A stretch of 64,000 nucleotides of DNA from contig NZ_FQYN01000001.1 in assembly GCF_900141805.1 (NCBI RefSeq), positions 558,001-622,000 of the forward strand. The letters are read 5' to 3'. This document shows positions 38,873-48,283 of this stretch, piece by piece (position 1 is the stretch's first letter; the number at the start of each line of letters is the position of its first letter). The position numbers and the translations under genes were made by a program. Under the pieces are notes generated by a model. The model did not search any database and was not told the DNA's origin. It saw only the letters and a list, made by a program, of their open reading frames with translations. The DNA comes from Hymenobacter daecheongensis DSM 21074 (GTDB lineage: Bacteria > Bacteroidota > Bacteroidia > Cytophagales > Hymenobacteraceae).

Positions 38873-40708
38873 ATGTGCGGAATTGTCGCTTATATCGGGT
38901 ATCGGGAAGCCTGCCCCATCATCATCAAGGGTTTGCGGCGGTTAGAATACCGCGGCTACGACTCAGCCGGCGTGGCCCTGCTCAATGGCTCGCTGAACGT
39001 CTATAAAAAGAAGGGCAAAGTCCAGGAGCTGGAAAACTTTATTGCCACCAAAGACACCCACGCGCACATCGGCATGGGCCACACGCGCTGGGCTACCCAC
39101 GGCGAGCCGAACGACTCGAACGCCCACCCGCACTACTCTACCTCCGAGCGCATTGCCATCATTCACAATGGCATCATTGAAAACTACGCGGCACTGAAAA
39201 CCCACTTGCAGCAGCAGGGGCACGTTTTCCACTCCGATACCGACACTGAAGTTTTCGTTAATCTGATTGAGGAAATCCAGAAGCAGAACAGCTGCACGCT
39301 GGAAGAGGCCGTACGCCTGGCGCTGCACGAAGTGGTGGGGGCGTACGCCATTGTGGTGCTGAGCAAAGACGACCCGAACCAGCTGATTGCGGCCCGCAAA
39401 GGCTCACCGCTGGTGATTGGCATTGGCAAAGACGAGTTCTTCCTGGCCTCCGATGCTACGCCCATCATTGAGTATACCAATGAGGTAGTGTATGTGAACG
39501 ACTACGAAATTGTGGTCATTCGCGACGGCAAGCTCGACATTCGCAGCAAGGAAGACGTGCATCAGACGCCCTATATCCAGAAGCTGGAAATGGAGCTTGA
39601 CAGCATCGAAAAAGGTGGCTATGACCACTTTATGCAGAAGGAGATTTTTGAGCAGCCCCGCTCGATTCTCGACTCGATGCGCGGCCGCCTGGAGTTGGAA
39701 GCCGGCCACCTGAACATGGGCGGCGTGCGGGCCTACGAGCGGAAGTTTGCCAATGCCGACCGGATTCTTATTGTGGCTTGCGGCACTTCTTGGCACGCCG
39801 GGCTGGTGGCGGAGTACCTGCTGGAGGACCTGGCCCGCATTCCGGTGGAGGTGGAATACGCCTCGGAGTTCCGCTACCGCAACCCGATTATCACGGAGCG
39901 CGACATCGTAATTGCTATTTCGCAGAGCGGTGAGACGGCCGACACGCTGGCCGCCATTGAGCTGGCCAAGAGCAAGGGCGCAACTATTTTCGGTATCTGC
40001 AACGTGGTGGGCAGCAGCATTGCCCGCGCTACCGATGCCGGGGCCTACACCCACGCCGGCCCCGAAATCGGGGTGGCTTCGACCAAGGCTTTCACGGCGC
40101 AGGTAACGGTGCTCACGCTACTGGCCATGATTGTGGGCCACCAGCGCGGCGCGCTTTCCGATACCAAGCTGCGCGAGCTGATGATGGAGCTGAGCAACAT
40201 TCCGGCGAAGGTGGAGAAGGCGCTGTTGCTCAACGATGAGATTGAGAAGATTGCCGAAATCTTCAAGGATTCGACCAACTTCCTCTACCTGGGCCGGGGC
40301 TACAACTTCCCGGTAGCTTTGGAAGGCGCGCTCAAGCTCAAGGAAATCAGCTACATCCATGCCGAAGGCTACCCGGCGGCGGAGATGAAGCACGGCCCGA
40401 TTGCCCTGATTGACGAGAACATGCCGGTGGTGGTTATTGCCACCAAAGACAGCTCGTATGAGAAAGTGGTGTCGAACATTCAGGAGGTGAAGGCCCGCAA
40501 AGGCCGCATCATTGCCGTGGTGACCGAAGGCGACGACGTGATTCCGGCTATGGCCGAATTCACCATTGAGGTGCCGGCCACGAGCGAAGTGCTGATGCCG
40601 CTGGTATCGGTGATACCGCTGCAGCTGCTGAGCTACCACATTGCCGTGCTCCGCGGCTGCAACGTGGATCAGCCCCGCAACCTGGCCAAATCGGTGACGG
40701 TGGAATAA
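38873..40708 (+). CDS. glmS: Glutamine-fructose-6-phosphate aminotransferase (GlmS)
   Basis: 611 residues, the family length. N-terminal glutaminase: C2 nucleophile in 'MCGIVAYIG', 'LEYRGYDSAG', 'GHTRWATHG' and 'HNGIIEN'. C-terminal isomerase with two SIS domains: 'ACGTSWHAG' (near 304), 'SQSGETADT' (near 350), 'YLGRGYNFPVALEGALKLKE' (near 480) and final 'LAKSVTVE'. It makes glucosamine-6-phosphate, the first step to peptidoglycan and LPS amino sugars. No glmS ribozyme is expected in this phylum and none is seen in the short leader. A strong terminator follows. Confidence 0.98.
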   Translation: MCGIVAYIGYREACPIIIKGLRRLEYRGYDSAGVALLNGSLNVYKKKGKVQELENFIATKDTHAHIGMGHTRWATHGEPNDSNAHPHYSTSERIAIIHNGIIENYAALKTHLQQQGHVFHSDTDTEVFVNLIEEIQKQNSCTLEEAVRLALHEVVGAYAIVVLSKDDPNQLIAARKGSPLVIGIGKDEFFLASDATPIIEYTNEVVYVNDYEIVVIRDGKLDIRSKEDVHQTPYIQKLEMELDSIEKGGYDHFMQKEIFEQPRSILDSMRGRLELEAGHLNMGGVRAYERKFANADRILIVACGTSWHAGLVAEYLLEDLARIPVEVEYASEFRYRNPIITERDIVIAISQSGETADTLAAIELAKSKGATIFGICNVVGSSIARATDAGAYTHAGPEIGVASTKAFTAQVTVLTLLAMIVGHQRGALSDTKLRELMMELSNIPAKVEKALLLNDEIEKIAEIFKDSTNFLYLGRGYNFPVALEGALKLKEISYIHAEGYPAAEMKHGPIALIDENMPVVVIATKDSSYEKVVSNIQEVKARKGRIIAVVTEGDDVIPAMAEFTIEVPATSEVLMPLVSVIPLQLLSYHIAVLRGCNVDQPRNLAKSVTVE

Positions 40709-40724
40709 GCTCACGGCTACTGAC

Positions 40725-40757
40725 CAAAAAAAGCGCTTCGTTCCGGAGCGCTTTTTT
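40725..40757. terminator. Intrinsic terminator of glmS
   Basis: AAAAAAAGCGCT-(TCGTTCCGG)-AGCGCTTTTTTT hairpin with T7 tail. Confidence 0.88.
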
Positions 40758-40804
40758 TATGCCGCCGATTTTAGCTGCTTTGCGCGTTCGTTGTCTTCGT
40801 CTCT

Positions 40805-42304
40805 ATGCCCGAAGCAGTAGCTTCTTCCCGTTTTCGCCGCCTGGTTGTGCCCGTACTGGGGGCGGTAGCGGGGCTGCTGTGCCTGTTACCCTTCGTGGCG
40901 CTGTGCTGGTATGCGCACCCTTCCGCCGATGATTTTCTGACGGCCAACGACGTGCGTAAGCAGGGGCATTGGGGCTATATCTCGTTCATGTATAGGCACT
41001 GGACGGGCCGCTACACCTCCGCTACGCTCTGGGGGCTGCTCAACCCGGTGGCGTATGGCTACACGACGGAATGCTACGGACTGGTGTGCCTGAGTATGCT
41101 GCTGCTGGTGCCGCTGGCTTTCTATGTGCTGCTCAAAGCCTTGTTCGCCGGGCACTGTCGGCGGCGGAATCTGGGCCTGGCAAGTGCGGCTCTTACCGGA
41201 CTATACCTGTTTCAGTTGCCCAGCCCGGCCGAAGGCATGTACTGGATTACGAGCAGCTACAACTACCTGGTGCCCGCCTGCCTGACGCTGGTGTGGCTGG
41301 CCGCGCTGGTGCGCCACGCCCACGCCCAAACGGCGGCGCAGCGCCAAAGGTGGCTGGCCGTGGCCGCGCTGCTTGCCATAGTGGTGGTGGGCGGCAATGA
41401 AACCAATGCGCTGCCCCTGCTGCTGGGCGTGGCCGGGCTCACGCTTATTCGCTTCGTCCAACGCCGCCACCTCGACCGCTACTACCTGCTGCTGACGCTG
41501 GTGGTGGCTGGCGCCTGCGCCGTGGCCTTTCTGGCCCCCGGTAACTTTGTCCGGCTCAATCAGTCCGGGCGGCACTACGGCATGCTGGAATCCCTGGACC
41601 GGGCGGCGCTGTCGGCGTATCGGCTGGTGATCAGCTGGGTGGGCAATGGTATTCTGCCCGCCCTGACGGTGCTGCTGGCCCCACTAAGCTACCGCCTGAG
41701 CCGGCTGCCGGACCTGCCCCTGAACCGACTGGCACGCCGGCCTCTGTTTGTGGTGCTACTGCTGGCGGTTTCTGTGGTGCTGGTGCTTTTCCTCGCCCAC
41801 TGGACCACCAGCACCTCCATGCCCGCCCGGTCGCAGAATGTGCTGTACCTGTTTTTTCTGCTCGGCTGGTTTGTGCACGCACACGGCTGGCTGCTGCAGG
41901 TTTGGCGGCGCTGGCCGGTCGCTTCGTTTTCGCTGCCCGGCTACGCGCAGGCGCTGCTGGCCGGCTGGCTGATTTTTGCCTTTTTCATGGGCCCGCGCTT
42001 CCGGATGCGGGGCCGCGACCCGGAGGATAACGTGAACCAGATTCTGGTGGCGTATCAGGACTGGCTGGGTGGGGCTGCGGCCCGCTACGATGCGCAGCTC
42101 ACGGCTCGCTACGCCTATCTGCGCTCCTGGAACTCGCCGCGCGGGGCCGTGGAGGTAGCGCCGCTGCAATACCCGCCCCGGACCATTTTCTTCTCCGATC
42201 TGGAAACGGATACCAATGACTGGGCGAACCTGGCCTACGCGGAGTTTTTCGGCAAAGCCAGCATCCGGGTTCCGAAGAAAGCCTCTTTCTCTCCCGTGCC
42301 CTAA
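40805..42304 (+). CDS. Multi-pass membrane protein, DUF6056-like
   Basis: 499 residues with about ten hydrophobic segments beginning at residue 14. After the first helix comes a conserved-looking 'AHPSADDFLTAND' and 'HWTGRYTSATLWGLLNP', a periplasmic loop like that of GT-C glycosyltransferase-fold proteins, where acidic residues act at the active site. From memory this is the DUF6056 type. No sugar-transferase partner is adjacent. It could be a lipid-linked sugar transferase; the sequence proves only the fold-like pattern. Single gene, start ATG 40805. Confidence 0.75.
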   Translation: MPEAVASSRFRRLVVPVLGAVAGLLCLLPFVALCWYAHPSADDFLTANDVRKQGHWGYISFMYRHWTGRYTSATLWGLLNPVAYGYTTECYGLVCLSMLLLVPLAFYVLLKALFAGHCRRRNLGLASAALTGLYLFQLPSPAEGMYWITSSYNYLVPACLTLVWLAALVRHAHAQTAAQRQRWLAVAALLAIVVVGGNETNALPLLLGVAGLTLIRFVQRRHLDRYYLLLTLVVAGACAVAFLAPGNFVRLNQSGRHYGMLESLDRAALSAYRLVISWVGNGILPALTVLLAPLSYRLSRLPDLPLNRLARRPLFVVLLLAVSVVLVLFLAHWTTSTSMPARSQNVLYLFFLLGWFVHAHGWLLQVWRRWPVASFSLPGYAQALLAGWLIFAFFMGPRFRMRGRDPEDNVNQILVAYQDWLGGAAARYDAQLTARYAYLRSWNSPRGAVEVAPLQYPPRTIFFSDLETDTNDWANLAYAEFFGKASIRVPKKASFSPVP

Positions 42305-42319
42305 GGTGGGCGAAAACGG

Positions 42320-42327
42320 TAGATTTG
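42320..42327 (+). promoter_or_regulatory. -7 box TAGATTTG for the RidA gene
   Basis: Exact TAnnTTTG, 43 bp before the ATG at 42371. Confidence 0.6.
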
Positions 42328-42370
42328 CGCCCACCTTCTCTTTGCTTTAACGCCAACAACCTCCCCCGTC

Positions 42371-42754
42371 ATGCCCAACACCATCGTTTATTCCGCCGAC
42401 GCGCCCGCCCCCATTGGTCCGTATAGCCAGGCCGTGCAGGCCGGCAACACCCTGTATGTCTCGGGTCAGATTCCGCTGGACGCGGCGGGCCAGCTGGTAG
42501 GCGGCGGCGACGTGGCGGCCGAAACCCACCAGGTGATGCGCAATCTGCAGGCCGTGTTGGCCGCCGCGGGCCTCACCCTGCGCGATGTGGTGAAGTGCAG
42601 CATCTTCGTGAAAGACCTCGGCAACTTTGGCCTCATCAACGAAGTGTATGGCAGCTATTTCCCCGCCGATTACGCCCCGGCCCGCGAAACCGTGGAAGTA
42701 AGCCGCCTGCCCAAAGATGTGCAGGTGGAAATATCGTGCGTGGCGGTGAAGTAG
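42371..42754 (+). CDS. RidA family protein (enamine/imine deaminase)
   Basis: 127 residues, the classic YjgF/YER057c/UK114 size. 'APAPIGPYSQAVQAG' and 'LYVSGQIPLD' open the fold, and 'PARETVEVSRLPKD' with 'VEISCVAV' carry the Arg and Glu that bind and act on the imine in RidA. It removes reactive 2-aminoacrylate made by PLP enzymes. Own promoter at 42320-42327. Confidence 0.95.
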   Translation: MPNTIVYSADAPAPIGPYSQAVQAGNTLYVSGQIPLDAAGQLVGGGDVAAETHQVMRNLQAVLAAAGLTLRDVVKCSIFVKDLGNFGLINEVYGSYFPADYAPARETVEVSRLPKDVQVEISCVAVK

Positions 42755-42843
42755 TGAGATAATGTACTGTAAGTTGTCGGGCCGTTTGTGCAATTTGAAC
42801 AACAAACTCACTGATTCGCTAAATCACTAACTCACTGCTTCCC

Positions 42844-43029
42844 ATGAAAGAACTCGGTCTTGGATTATTGCTGGTTGGTTTGCTGTCGTTAGGACTGCCG
42901 TTTTTGGGGATGAAATCGATGCTTCTGGGCTGGGTTGACCAGTGGGGCGTGGCCGTATCGTGGGCCATTCGCGGCGGCATCACGCTGCTGGGCCTCATCC
43001 TCTACCTCACCTACCGCAACCGGGACTAA
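42844..43029 (+). CDS. Small two-helix membrane protein
   Basis: 61 residues with two membrane segments (about 5-25 and 37-55) joined by a short loop with 'LLGWVDQWG'. Small proteins of this kind are common in Cytophagales next to housekeeping genes; no function is known. The downstream 43-bp-arm palindrome starts 9 bp after its stop. The codon use and high GC fit real coding. Confidence 0.62.
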   Translation: MKELGLGLLLVGLLSLGLPFLGMKSMLLGWVDQWGVAVSWAIRGGITLLGLILYLTYRNRD

Positions 43030-43037
43030 GTGATGAG

Positions 43038-43146
43038 ATAGTGAGATGGTGAAATAGTGAGTTTGATGTTCAGCTTGCGCAGGTGGCGCAAATGGCGCAT
43101 ATAGCGCAAGCTGAACATCAAACTCACTATTTCACCATCTCACTAT
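43038..43146. repeat. Perfect inverted repeat with 43-bp arms
   Basis: Arms at 43038-43080 and 43104-43146 are exact complements around a 23-bp centre that itself contains GGCGCA repeats. Arms include stretches of the GTGAGAT/ATCTCAC type also seen at 21160-21195 and 42755-42840. A transcript through it would fold into a very stable hairpin just before gltX. Confidence 0.9.
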
Positions 43147-43165
43147 TTCACAATTTCACTGTGCG

Positions 43166-43173
43166 TACCTTTG
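43166..43173 (+). promoter_or_regulatory. -7 box TACCTTTG for gltX
   Basis: Exact TAnnTTTG, 45 bp before the ATG at 43219 and just after the large palindrome. Confidence 0.65.
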
Positions 43174-43218
43174 CGGGGTGTTTTTCTATCCTGAAAGATG
43201 CCGCGAACTGACTGTATT

Positions 43219-44760
43219 ATGGAAAGAGAAGTACGGGTGCGCTTTGCGCCCAGCCCCACGGGGCCGCTGCACATCGGCGGCGTGCGCACGGCGCTGTATA
43301 ACTACCTGCTGGCCCGCAAGTTGGGCGGCAAGATGCTGCTGCGCATCGAAGACACCGACCAGAACCGCTTTGTGCCCGGGGCCGAGCAGTACATCATGGA
43401 TGCGCTGCGCTGGTGCGGCATCGAAATCGACGAGGGCATTGAGCAGGGCGGCCCGCACGCGCCCTACCGCCAGAGCGAGCGGAAGCCCATGTACCGCCAA
43501 TATGCCCAGCAGCTCATCGACAGCGGCCACGCCTACTATGCTTTCGATACGGCTGAGGACTTGGACGCCATGCGTGCTCGCCTCACGGCCGCCAAAGTGC
43601 CCAATCCGCAGTACAACAGCATCACCCGCGCCCAGATGCGCAACTCCCTCACCCTGCCCGAGGATGAGGTGAAGCAGCTATTAGAGAGCGGCGCGCAGTA
43701 CGTGATTCGCCTGAAAGTGCCGCGCAAGGAGGAAATCCGCTTCAACGACCTGATCCGGGGCTGGGTGGTGGTCCATTCTTCGGCCGTGGATGACAAGGTG
43801 CTGATGAAGTCGGATGGCATGCCGACTTACCACCTGGCCAACATCGTGGACGACCATCTGATGGAAATCACCCACGTAATTCGGGGCGAGGAATGGCTGC
43901 CGTCGGCCCCGCTGCACGTGCTGCTCTACCGCTATCTGGGTTGGGAAGCTACCATGCCGCAGTTTGCCCACCTGCCCCTACTGCTCAAGCCCGACGGCAC
44001 CGGCAAGCTCAGCAAGCGCGACGGAGACAAGCTCGGTTTCCCGGTTTTTCCGCTGGAATGGCACGGCACCGATGCCGAAACCGGCCAGCCCACCGTGAGC
44101 AGCGGCTACCGCGAAAGCGGCTACCTGCCCGAGGCCTTCATCAACTTCCTGGCCTTCCTGGGCTGGAACCCCGGCACCCAGCAGGAGCTGTTTTCGATGC
44201 AGGACCTCATCGACACGTTCACCATTGAGCGCGTGAGCAAGTCGCCGGCCCGCTTCGATCAGAACAAGGTACGCTGGTACAACGAGCAGTACCTGCGCGC
44301 CAAACCCGATGCCGAGCTGGCCCACTACCTCATCCAGGAGCTGCATACGCAGGGCCTTGCGGTGCCCCAGGAGAAAGCCGAGCAGATTGCCGCGCTGGTG
44401 AAGGAGCGAGCCACCTTCCCCGCCGACCTAGCCAAGGAAGCCCAGCTGTTCTTCCAGCGCTCCACGACCTACGACGAACAGGTAATCAGCAAGAAGTGGA
44501 ACGCGCCGGTAGCCGCGGCCCTCGCCGCCTTTGCCCAGGAGCTTACCACCGCCCCCGACACCACGCCCGATGGCATCAAAGCCTTGCTGACGCAGGTAGT
44601 GGAAGGCCAGGGCATGAAGCTGGGCCAAGTGCTACAGGCCCTGCGTGTGGCCGTGACCGGTGCCGCCGCCGGCCCCGACCTGATGCACATCATGCACATT
44701 CTGGGAGCCCCGGAAACGGCCCAGCGCATTCAGTTGGCCGTGGAGAAGCTGGCCGCCTAG
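43219..44760 (+). CDS. gltX: Glutamyl-tRNA synthetase (GltX)
   Basis: 513 residues from the ATG at 43219; an in-frame ATG at 43198 adds 7 residues and is less likely given the standard 'REVRVRFAPSPTGPLHIGG' opening. HIGH-type motif HIGG (near 17), 'RIEDTDQNR', 'LKPDGTGKLSKRDGDKLG' (KMSKS motif KLSKR near 262). Class I enzyme, charging tRNA-Glu (and perhaps tRNA-Gln, as in bacteria with the amidotransferase). Own promoter, and strong terminator after the stop. Confidence 0.98.
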   Translation: MEREVRVRFAPSPTGPLHIGGVRTALYNYLLARKLGGKMLLRIEDTDQNRFVPGAEQYIMDALRWCGIEIDEGIEQGGPHAPYRQSERKPMYRQYAQQLIDSGHAYYAFDTAEDLDAMRARLTAAKVPNPQYNSITRAQMRNSLTLPEDEVKQLLESGAQYVIRLKVPRKEEIRFNDLIRGWVVVHSSAVDDKVLMKSDGMPTYHLANIVDDHLMEITHVIRGEEWLPSAPLHVLLYRYLGWEATMPQFAHLPLLLKPDGTGKLSKRDGDKLGFPVFPLEWHGTDAETGQPTVSSGYRESGYLPEAFINFLAFLGWNPGTQQELFSMQDLIDTFTIERVSKSPARFDQNKVRWYNEQYLRAKPDAELAHYLIQELHTQGLAVPQEKAEQIAALVKERATFPADLAKEAQLFFQRSTTYDEQVISKKWNAPVAAALAAFAQELTTAPDTTPDGIKALLTQVVEGQGMKLGQVLQALRVAVTGAAAGPDLMHIMHILGAPETAQRIQLAVEKLAA

Positions 44761-44790
44761 CGCCATCGGCCGGTGCCGAGTGCAAAACTG

Positions 44791-44826
44791 AAAAGCCGCC
44801 CGTAGGAAACTACGGGCGGCTTTTTT
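44791..44826 (+). terminator. Intrinsic terminator of gltX
   Basis: AAAAGCCGCCCGTAG-GAAA-CTACGGGCGGCTTTTTT hairpin with T6 tail. Confidence 0.9.
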
Positions 44827-44974
44827 GGCTCGTAGCCTGGGACTGCGCGGCCTGGCCGCCCAGGCAACCTTGTGTATCCGCTTCCCGAGTTGTTGCGTAA
44901 GAGGCAGTGGCGGGCGCTTTGCCGCAGGCAAGATGCCGCTTCCTCCCCCTCCGCCACTCTAACCGGACGCTCGC

Positions 44975-45346
44975 ATGGCTAAGAAACTCGTCAACAAACC
45001 CAAGAAGACCGACCCCGACAAGAAAGCCCGCGTGCACAAGGAGTTGGAAGGCTTCGAAATAAAGGTGAATCCGCTGGGCGAAATCACGTCCAACTACTCC
45101 ATTGAGGATATCAACCTGTTTCTCAACCGCCATGTGCGCGACAAGAAGCTGGTGAACCGCGACGGGCAGTTTGGCGAGAAGGACGACGAGGAGTTCCCGG
45201 TGGAAGACGGGGCGCAGGAGCCGGAAGAAACCGATGAGGATTTTATGCGCCGCACCAGCAAGGAAGCCAAAAAGAAGGGCCCCAAAGACGAGCCGGAAGC
45301 CTCTGCGGAAGCAGATCTGAAGCGGGAGTTGCCCGGCGACGAATAG
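44975..45346 (+). CDS. Small charged protein, unknown function
   Basis: 123 residues, very rich in Lys, Glu and Asp. The first 60 residues ('ELEGFEIKVNPLGEITSNYS', 'IEDINLFLNRHVRDKKL') look folded, and the last 55 are acidic and probably disordered. A conserved Bacteroidota hypothetical by general look; no domain name known. Flanked by terminators on both sides (44791-44826 and 45388-45424), so it is a single-gene unit. Confidence 0.75.
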   Translation: MAKKLVNKPKKTDPDKKARVHKELEGFEIKVNPLGEITSNYSIEDINLFLNRHVRDKKLVNRDGQFGEKDDEEFPVEDGAQEPEETDEDFMRRTSKEAKKKGPKDEPEASAEADLKRELPGDE

Positions 45347-45387
45347 CCCCGGCCGAGCATCGGCGCGATACCCAAGCCGCACAAGCT

Positions 45388-45424
45388 AAAAGAAGCCATC
45401 CGGACCCGGATGGCTTCTTTTTTG
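45388..45424. terminator. Intrinsic terminator
   Basis: AAAAGAAGCCATCCGG-AC-CCGGATGGCTTCTTTTTT stem with T6 tail. Confidence 0.88.
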
Positions 45425-45458
45425 GCCGGTTCAGGCTGCCTGAATAAAGCCGTTTCAT

Positions 45459-45466
45459 TATACTTG
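45459..45466 (+). promoter_or_regulatory. Near-consensus -7 box TATACTTG
   Basis: Seven of eight fit to TAnnTTTG-type sequence (one change), 31 bp before the AIM24 gene start. Confidence 0.4.
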
Positions 45467-45497
45467 GGCCCCGTTTCATCCCTCAGCCCTCCTGCTC

Positions 45498-46280
45498 ATG
45501 CTCTCCCACGACATCGACTACCGCATCATTGGCTCCGACATTCAGGTTCTGGAAGTGGAGCTGGACCCCAACGAAACCGTGGTGGCCGAGGCCGGGGCTA
45601 TGGTGTATATGGAAGAGGGCATTGCCTTTGAAACCAAGATGGGCGACGGCTCGGAGCCCGACCAGGGCCTGATGGGCAAGCTATTTTCGGCCGGTACGCG
45701 CCTGATTACGGGCGAGTCGCTGTTTATGACGCACTTCACGCACCGCGGGCACACGGCCAAAAGCCGGGTGGCGTTTTCGGCTCCTTATCCGGGCACCATC
45801 ATTCCGCTGGATTTGCGGTCATTGCCGCAGGGTCTTATTGTGCAGAAAGATGGCTTTCTGGCCGCCGCCCGGGGTACCAAAATCAGCATTCACTTCAACC
45901 AGCGGTTCGGGGCCGGCTTTTTCGGGGGCGAGGGCTTCATTCTGCAAAAGCTCACCGGCGACGGCAAAGCCTTCATTCATGCCGGCGGCACCGTGATTGA
46001 AAAGCGCCTGAACAGCGAAATTCTGCGCGTGGATACCGGCTGTATCGTGGCCTTCGAGCCGGGAGTAGATTTCAGCATTGCCCGCGCCGGGGGGCTGAAA
46101 TCAATGATTTTCGGGGGCGAAGGGCTGCTGCTGGCTACACTGCAAGGCACCGGCCGCGTCTGGATTCAGTCGATGCCCGTGAAGAAGCTCATTCAGGCCC
46201 TGATGCCCAACGGCAGCAACGCCGGCAAGGAAAGCGGCGGCGTGCTGGGCCGGCTGGTAGGCGGCGTGCTGGACGAATAG
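45498..46280 (+). CDS. AIM24 / TIGR00266 family protein
   Basis: 260 residues, beta-rich. '[20 protein letters not shown]' and '[17 protein letters not shown]' open the family fold, and the middle has '[15 protein letters not shown]' and '[18 protein letters not shown]', as in the TIGR00266/AIM24 proteins. Function is unclear; in yeast AIM24 is a mitochondrial inner-membrane organiser, but bacterial members are uncharacterised. No signal peptide. The start ATG follows the near-consensus promoter by 31 bp. Confidence 0.92.
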   Translation: MLSHDIDYRIIGSDIQVLEVELDPNETVVAEAGAMVYMEEGIAFETKMGDGSEPDQGLMGKLFSAGTRLITGESLFMTHFTHRGHTAKSRVAFSAPYPGTIIPLDLRSLPQGLIVQKDGFLAAARGTKISIHFNQRFGAGFFGGEGFILQKLTGDGKAFIHAGGTVIEKRLNSEILRVDTGCIVAFEPGVDFSIARAGGLKSMIFGGEGLLLATLQGTGRVWIQSMPVKKLIQALMPNGSNAGKESGGVLGRLVGGVLDE

Positions 46281-46296
46281 CGCGGCCGGGGCAAGC

Positions 46297-46560
46297 CTAT
46301 TCCGTCTGGACAGGTGCCCCGCCCGAATCGGCAGCGGCCGGGGTAGCCGCTACCCCCGCGCCATCAGCAGATGTGGTAGCATCGTTGCGGCCGACAGTGA
46401 AGGCAATGACGCTCAAGCTCACTAATAAGGCCAGCACCAGCAGTCCAAACAGACCCATAATGGCTTTGGATCTTAGCTTGGCTGACGTCAGCAAAGACGA
46501 TGAACGGCGCCGCTTGCGACGCGAGACATAGGGGCGGGAAGAGGTGGTAACAGTAGACAC
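46297..46560 (-). CDS. Small single-pass membrane protein
   Basis: 87 residues. A basic N-terminal part (RRKRRR) precedes one membrane helix (about 35-55, 'LFGLLVLALLVSLSVIAF') and an Ala/Pro/Thr-rich tail. Predicted N-in topology by the positive-inside rule. No known family. Ends 17 bp from the AIM24 gene stop (convergent). The 197-bp AT-rich gap upstream (46561-46757) has no other gene and probably holds its promoter. Confidence 0.6.
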   Translation of the reverse strand: MSTVTTSSRPYVSRRKRRRSSSLLTSAKLRSKAIMGLFGLLVLALLVSLSVIAFTVGRNDATTSADGAGVAATPAAADSGGAPVQTE

Positions 46561-46757
46561 GGTGGGAGCGTGAGTGTTAACAATCCACTAATATAGGTAT
46601 TTTATTAGTCAGCCACTATACCAATACTCCATATTTTACCAAGAAAAATACTGTATCGCTTTTACCCTTCTGGTATAACTTAGGACTATTAGAGTACGGA
46701 GCAGGCCTACAGGATATAACGCGTACGGCTGCATGGCACCTTGCCGGGATATTTGCG

Positions 46758-48278
46758 TTATGCAATTCCCTGCAGAATATCCTCCAGCAGTTCGCGGGAG
46801 TTGCTCAGGCGGGGCACTTTGTGCTGGCCGCCGAGCTTACCTTTGCGGGCCAGCCACCGGCCGAAAGTGCCCGCCGGGGCCACCGTCAGTACGGGGGGCA
46901 GCAGGGCCAAGTCGCGGTGGCGCTTGGCGTCGTAGTCGGAGTTGAGCTGGCGCAGGGTTTCGTCGAGCACCTGGGTGAAGTGCTGCGGGTCTTGGGGTGG
47001 GTGGGTGAATTCGATGAGCCACTGATGGCCGCCGCGGGAAGCTTCAGTCGCATCGAAGTAGATGGGGGCGGCCGTGTAGTCCTGCACGGTGGTATGGGTG
47101 GCGCGACAGGCGGCGGCAATGGCGGCATCGGTGTTTTCGATGACGACTTCTTCGCCGAAGGCATTCAGAAAGTGCTTGGTGCGGCCGGTGATGCGGATGC
47201 GATAGGGCGCCAGGCTGGTGAAGCGCACCGTATCGCCGATTTTGTAGCGCCACAGGCCCGCATTGGTGCTGATGACCAGGGCGTAGCTCCGGCCCAGCTC
47301 TACCTCCTCCAGCATGAGGGTTTGGGGGTTTTCGGCGTCGAACTGGTCGGCGGGGATGAACTCGTAGTAGATGCCGTGGTCGAGCAGCAGCAGCAGGTCT
47401 TCGCTGGCGGGCTGGTCCTGGAAGGCGAAGTAGCCTTCGGAGGCGTTGTAGATTTCGAGGTAGCCCATCTGCTCGCCGGGAATCATCTGGCGAAATAACT
47501 CCCGGTACGGCCCGAAGGCCACCGCGCCATGCAGAAACAGCCGCAGATTGGGCCACACCTCCGTGATGTTGGCGGCCCCGGCCAGCTCCGTCACGCGGCG
47601 CAGCAGCACGATCATCCAGGTAGGCACGCCGGCCAGCACCGACACATTTACGCCCTGCACGTGGCGGGCAATGCGCTCAATCTTTTCTTCCCACTCATCC
47701 AGCAGGGCCAGCTCCAGCGGGGGCGTGCGGATGTATTCGGCCCAGCCGGGCAGGTTCTGCATAATCACGGCCGACACGTCGCCGACGCGGGAGTCCTTTT
47801 CGTCGGGGCGAAAGGGGTTGGGGGCGTGCGTGCCGCCCAACGACAGCGTTTTGCCGGCCAGCACCCGCGACTCGGGGTAGAGCAGCGTGGCGGTGGCCGT
47901 CATGTCGCGGCCGGCGCGGTAGTGGCTCTCGTGCAGCGACTCCGGGGTGACGGGAATGAACTTGCTGCGGGCATTGGTGGTGCCCGAGGACTTGGCAAAC
48001 CACAGCACGCGGCCGGGCCAGAGCACGTCGGCTTCGCCGCGCAACACGCGCTCCAGGGCGGGGTACAGCTGCTCGTAGCTGCTCACGGGCACGCGCTGGG
48101 CAAATTCGCGGGGGCCGGGCGCATCCAGGAACCCGTAGCGGCGGCCCCACTCGGTGGCGCCGGCCGTGCGCAGCAGCTCCCGAAACACGCGCTGCTGCAC
48201 CTCGTGCGGGTGCTGGCGGAAGTGGTCGATGCTGGCCAGTCGCCGCTGCACGGCCCACGTCAGGATAGAGCCAATCAC
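46758..48278 (-). CDS. GH3 auxin-responsive promoter family protein
   Basis: 506 residues. 'WFAKSSGTTNARSKFIPVT' is the ATP/AMP-binding loop of the ANL superfamily as seen in GH3 proteins, with 'LWYAEG'-like 'IYNASEGYFAFQDQP' and 'YRIRITGRTKHFLNAFGEEV' further on. Plant GH3 enzymes link amino acids to acids via an adenylate; bacterial members are not well studied. Nearly always next to lptB in Bacteroidota, with its start 5 bp from the lptB stop here. Substrate unknown. Confidence 0.93.
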   Translation of the reverse strand: MIGSILTWAVQRRLASIDHFRQHPHEVQQRVFRELLRTAGATEWGRRYGFLDAPGPREFAQRVPVSSYEQLYPALERVLRGEADVLWPGRVLWFAKSSGTTNARSKFIPVTPESLHESHYRAGRDMTATATLLYPESRVLAGKTLSLGGTHAPNPFRPDEKDSRVGDVSAVIMQNLPGWAEYIRTPPLELALLDEWEEKIERIARHVQGVNVSVLAGVPTWMIVLLRRVTELAGAANITEVWPNLRLFLHGAVAFGPYRELFRQMIPGEQMGYLEIYNASEGYFAFQDQPASEDLLLLLDHGIYYEFIPADQFDAENPQTLMLEEVELGRSYALVISTNAGLWRYKIGDTVRFTSLAPYRIRITGRTKHFLNAFGEEVVIENTDAAIAAACRATHTTVQDYTAAPIYFDATEASRGGHQWLIEFTHPPQDPQHFTQVLDETLRQLNSDYDAKRHRDLALLPPVLTVAPAGTFGRWLARKGKLGGQHKVPRLSNSRELLEDILQGIA

Positions 48279-48283
48279 GCCGC

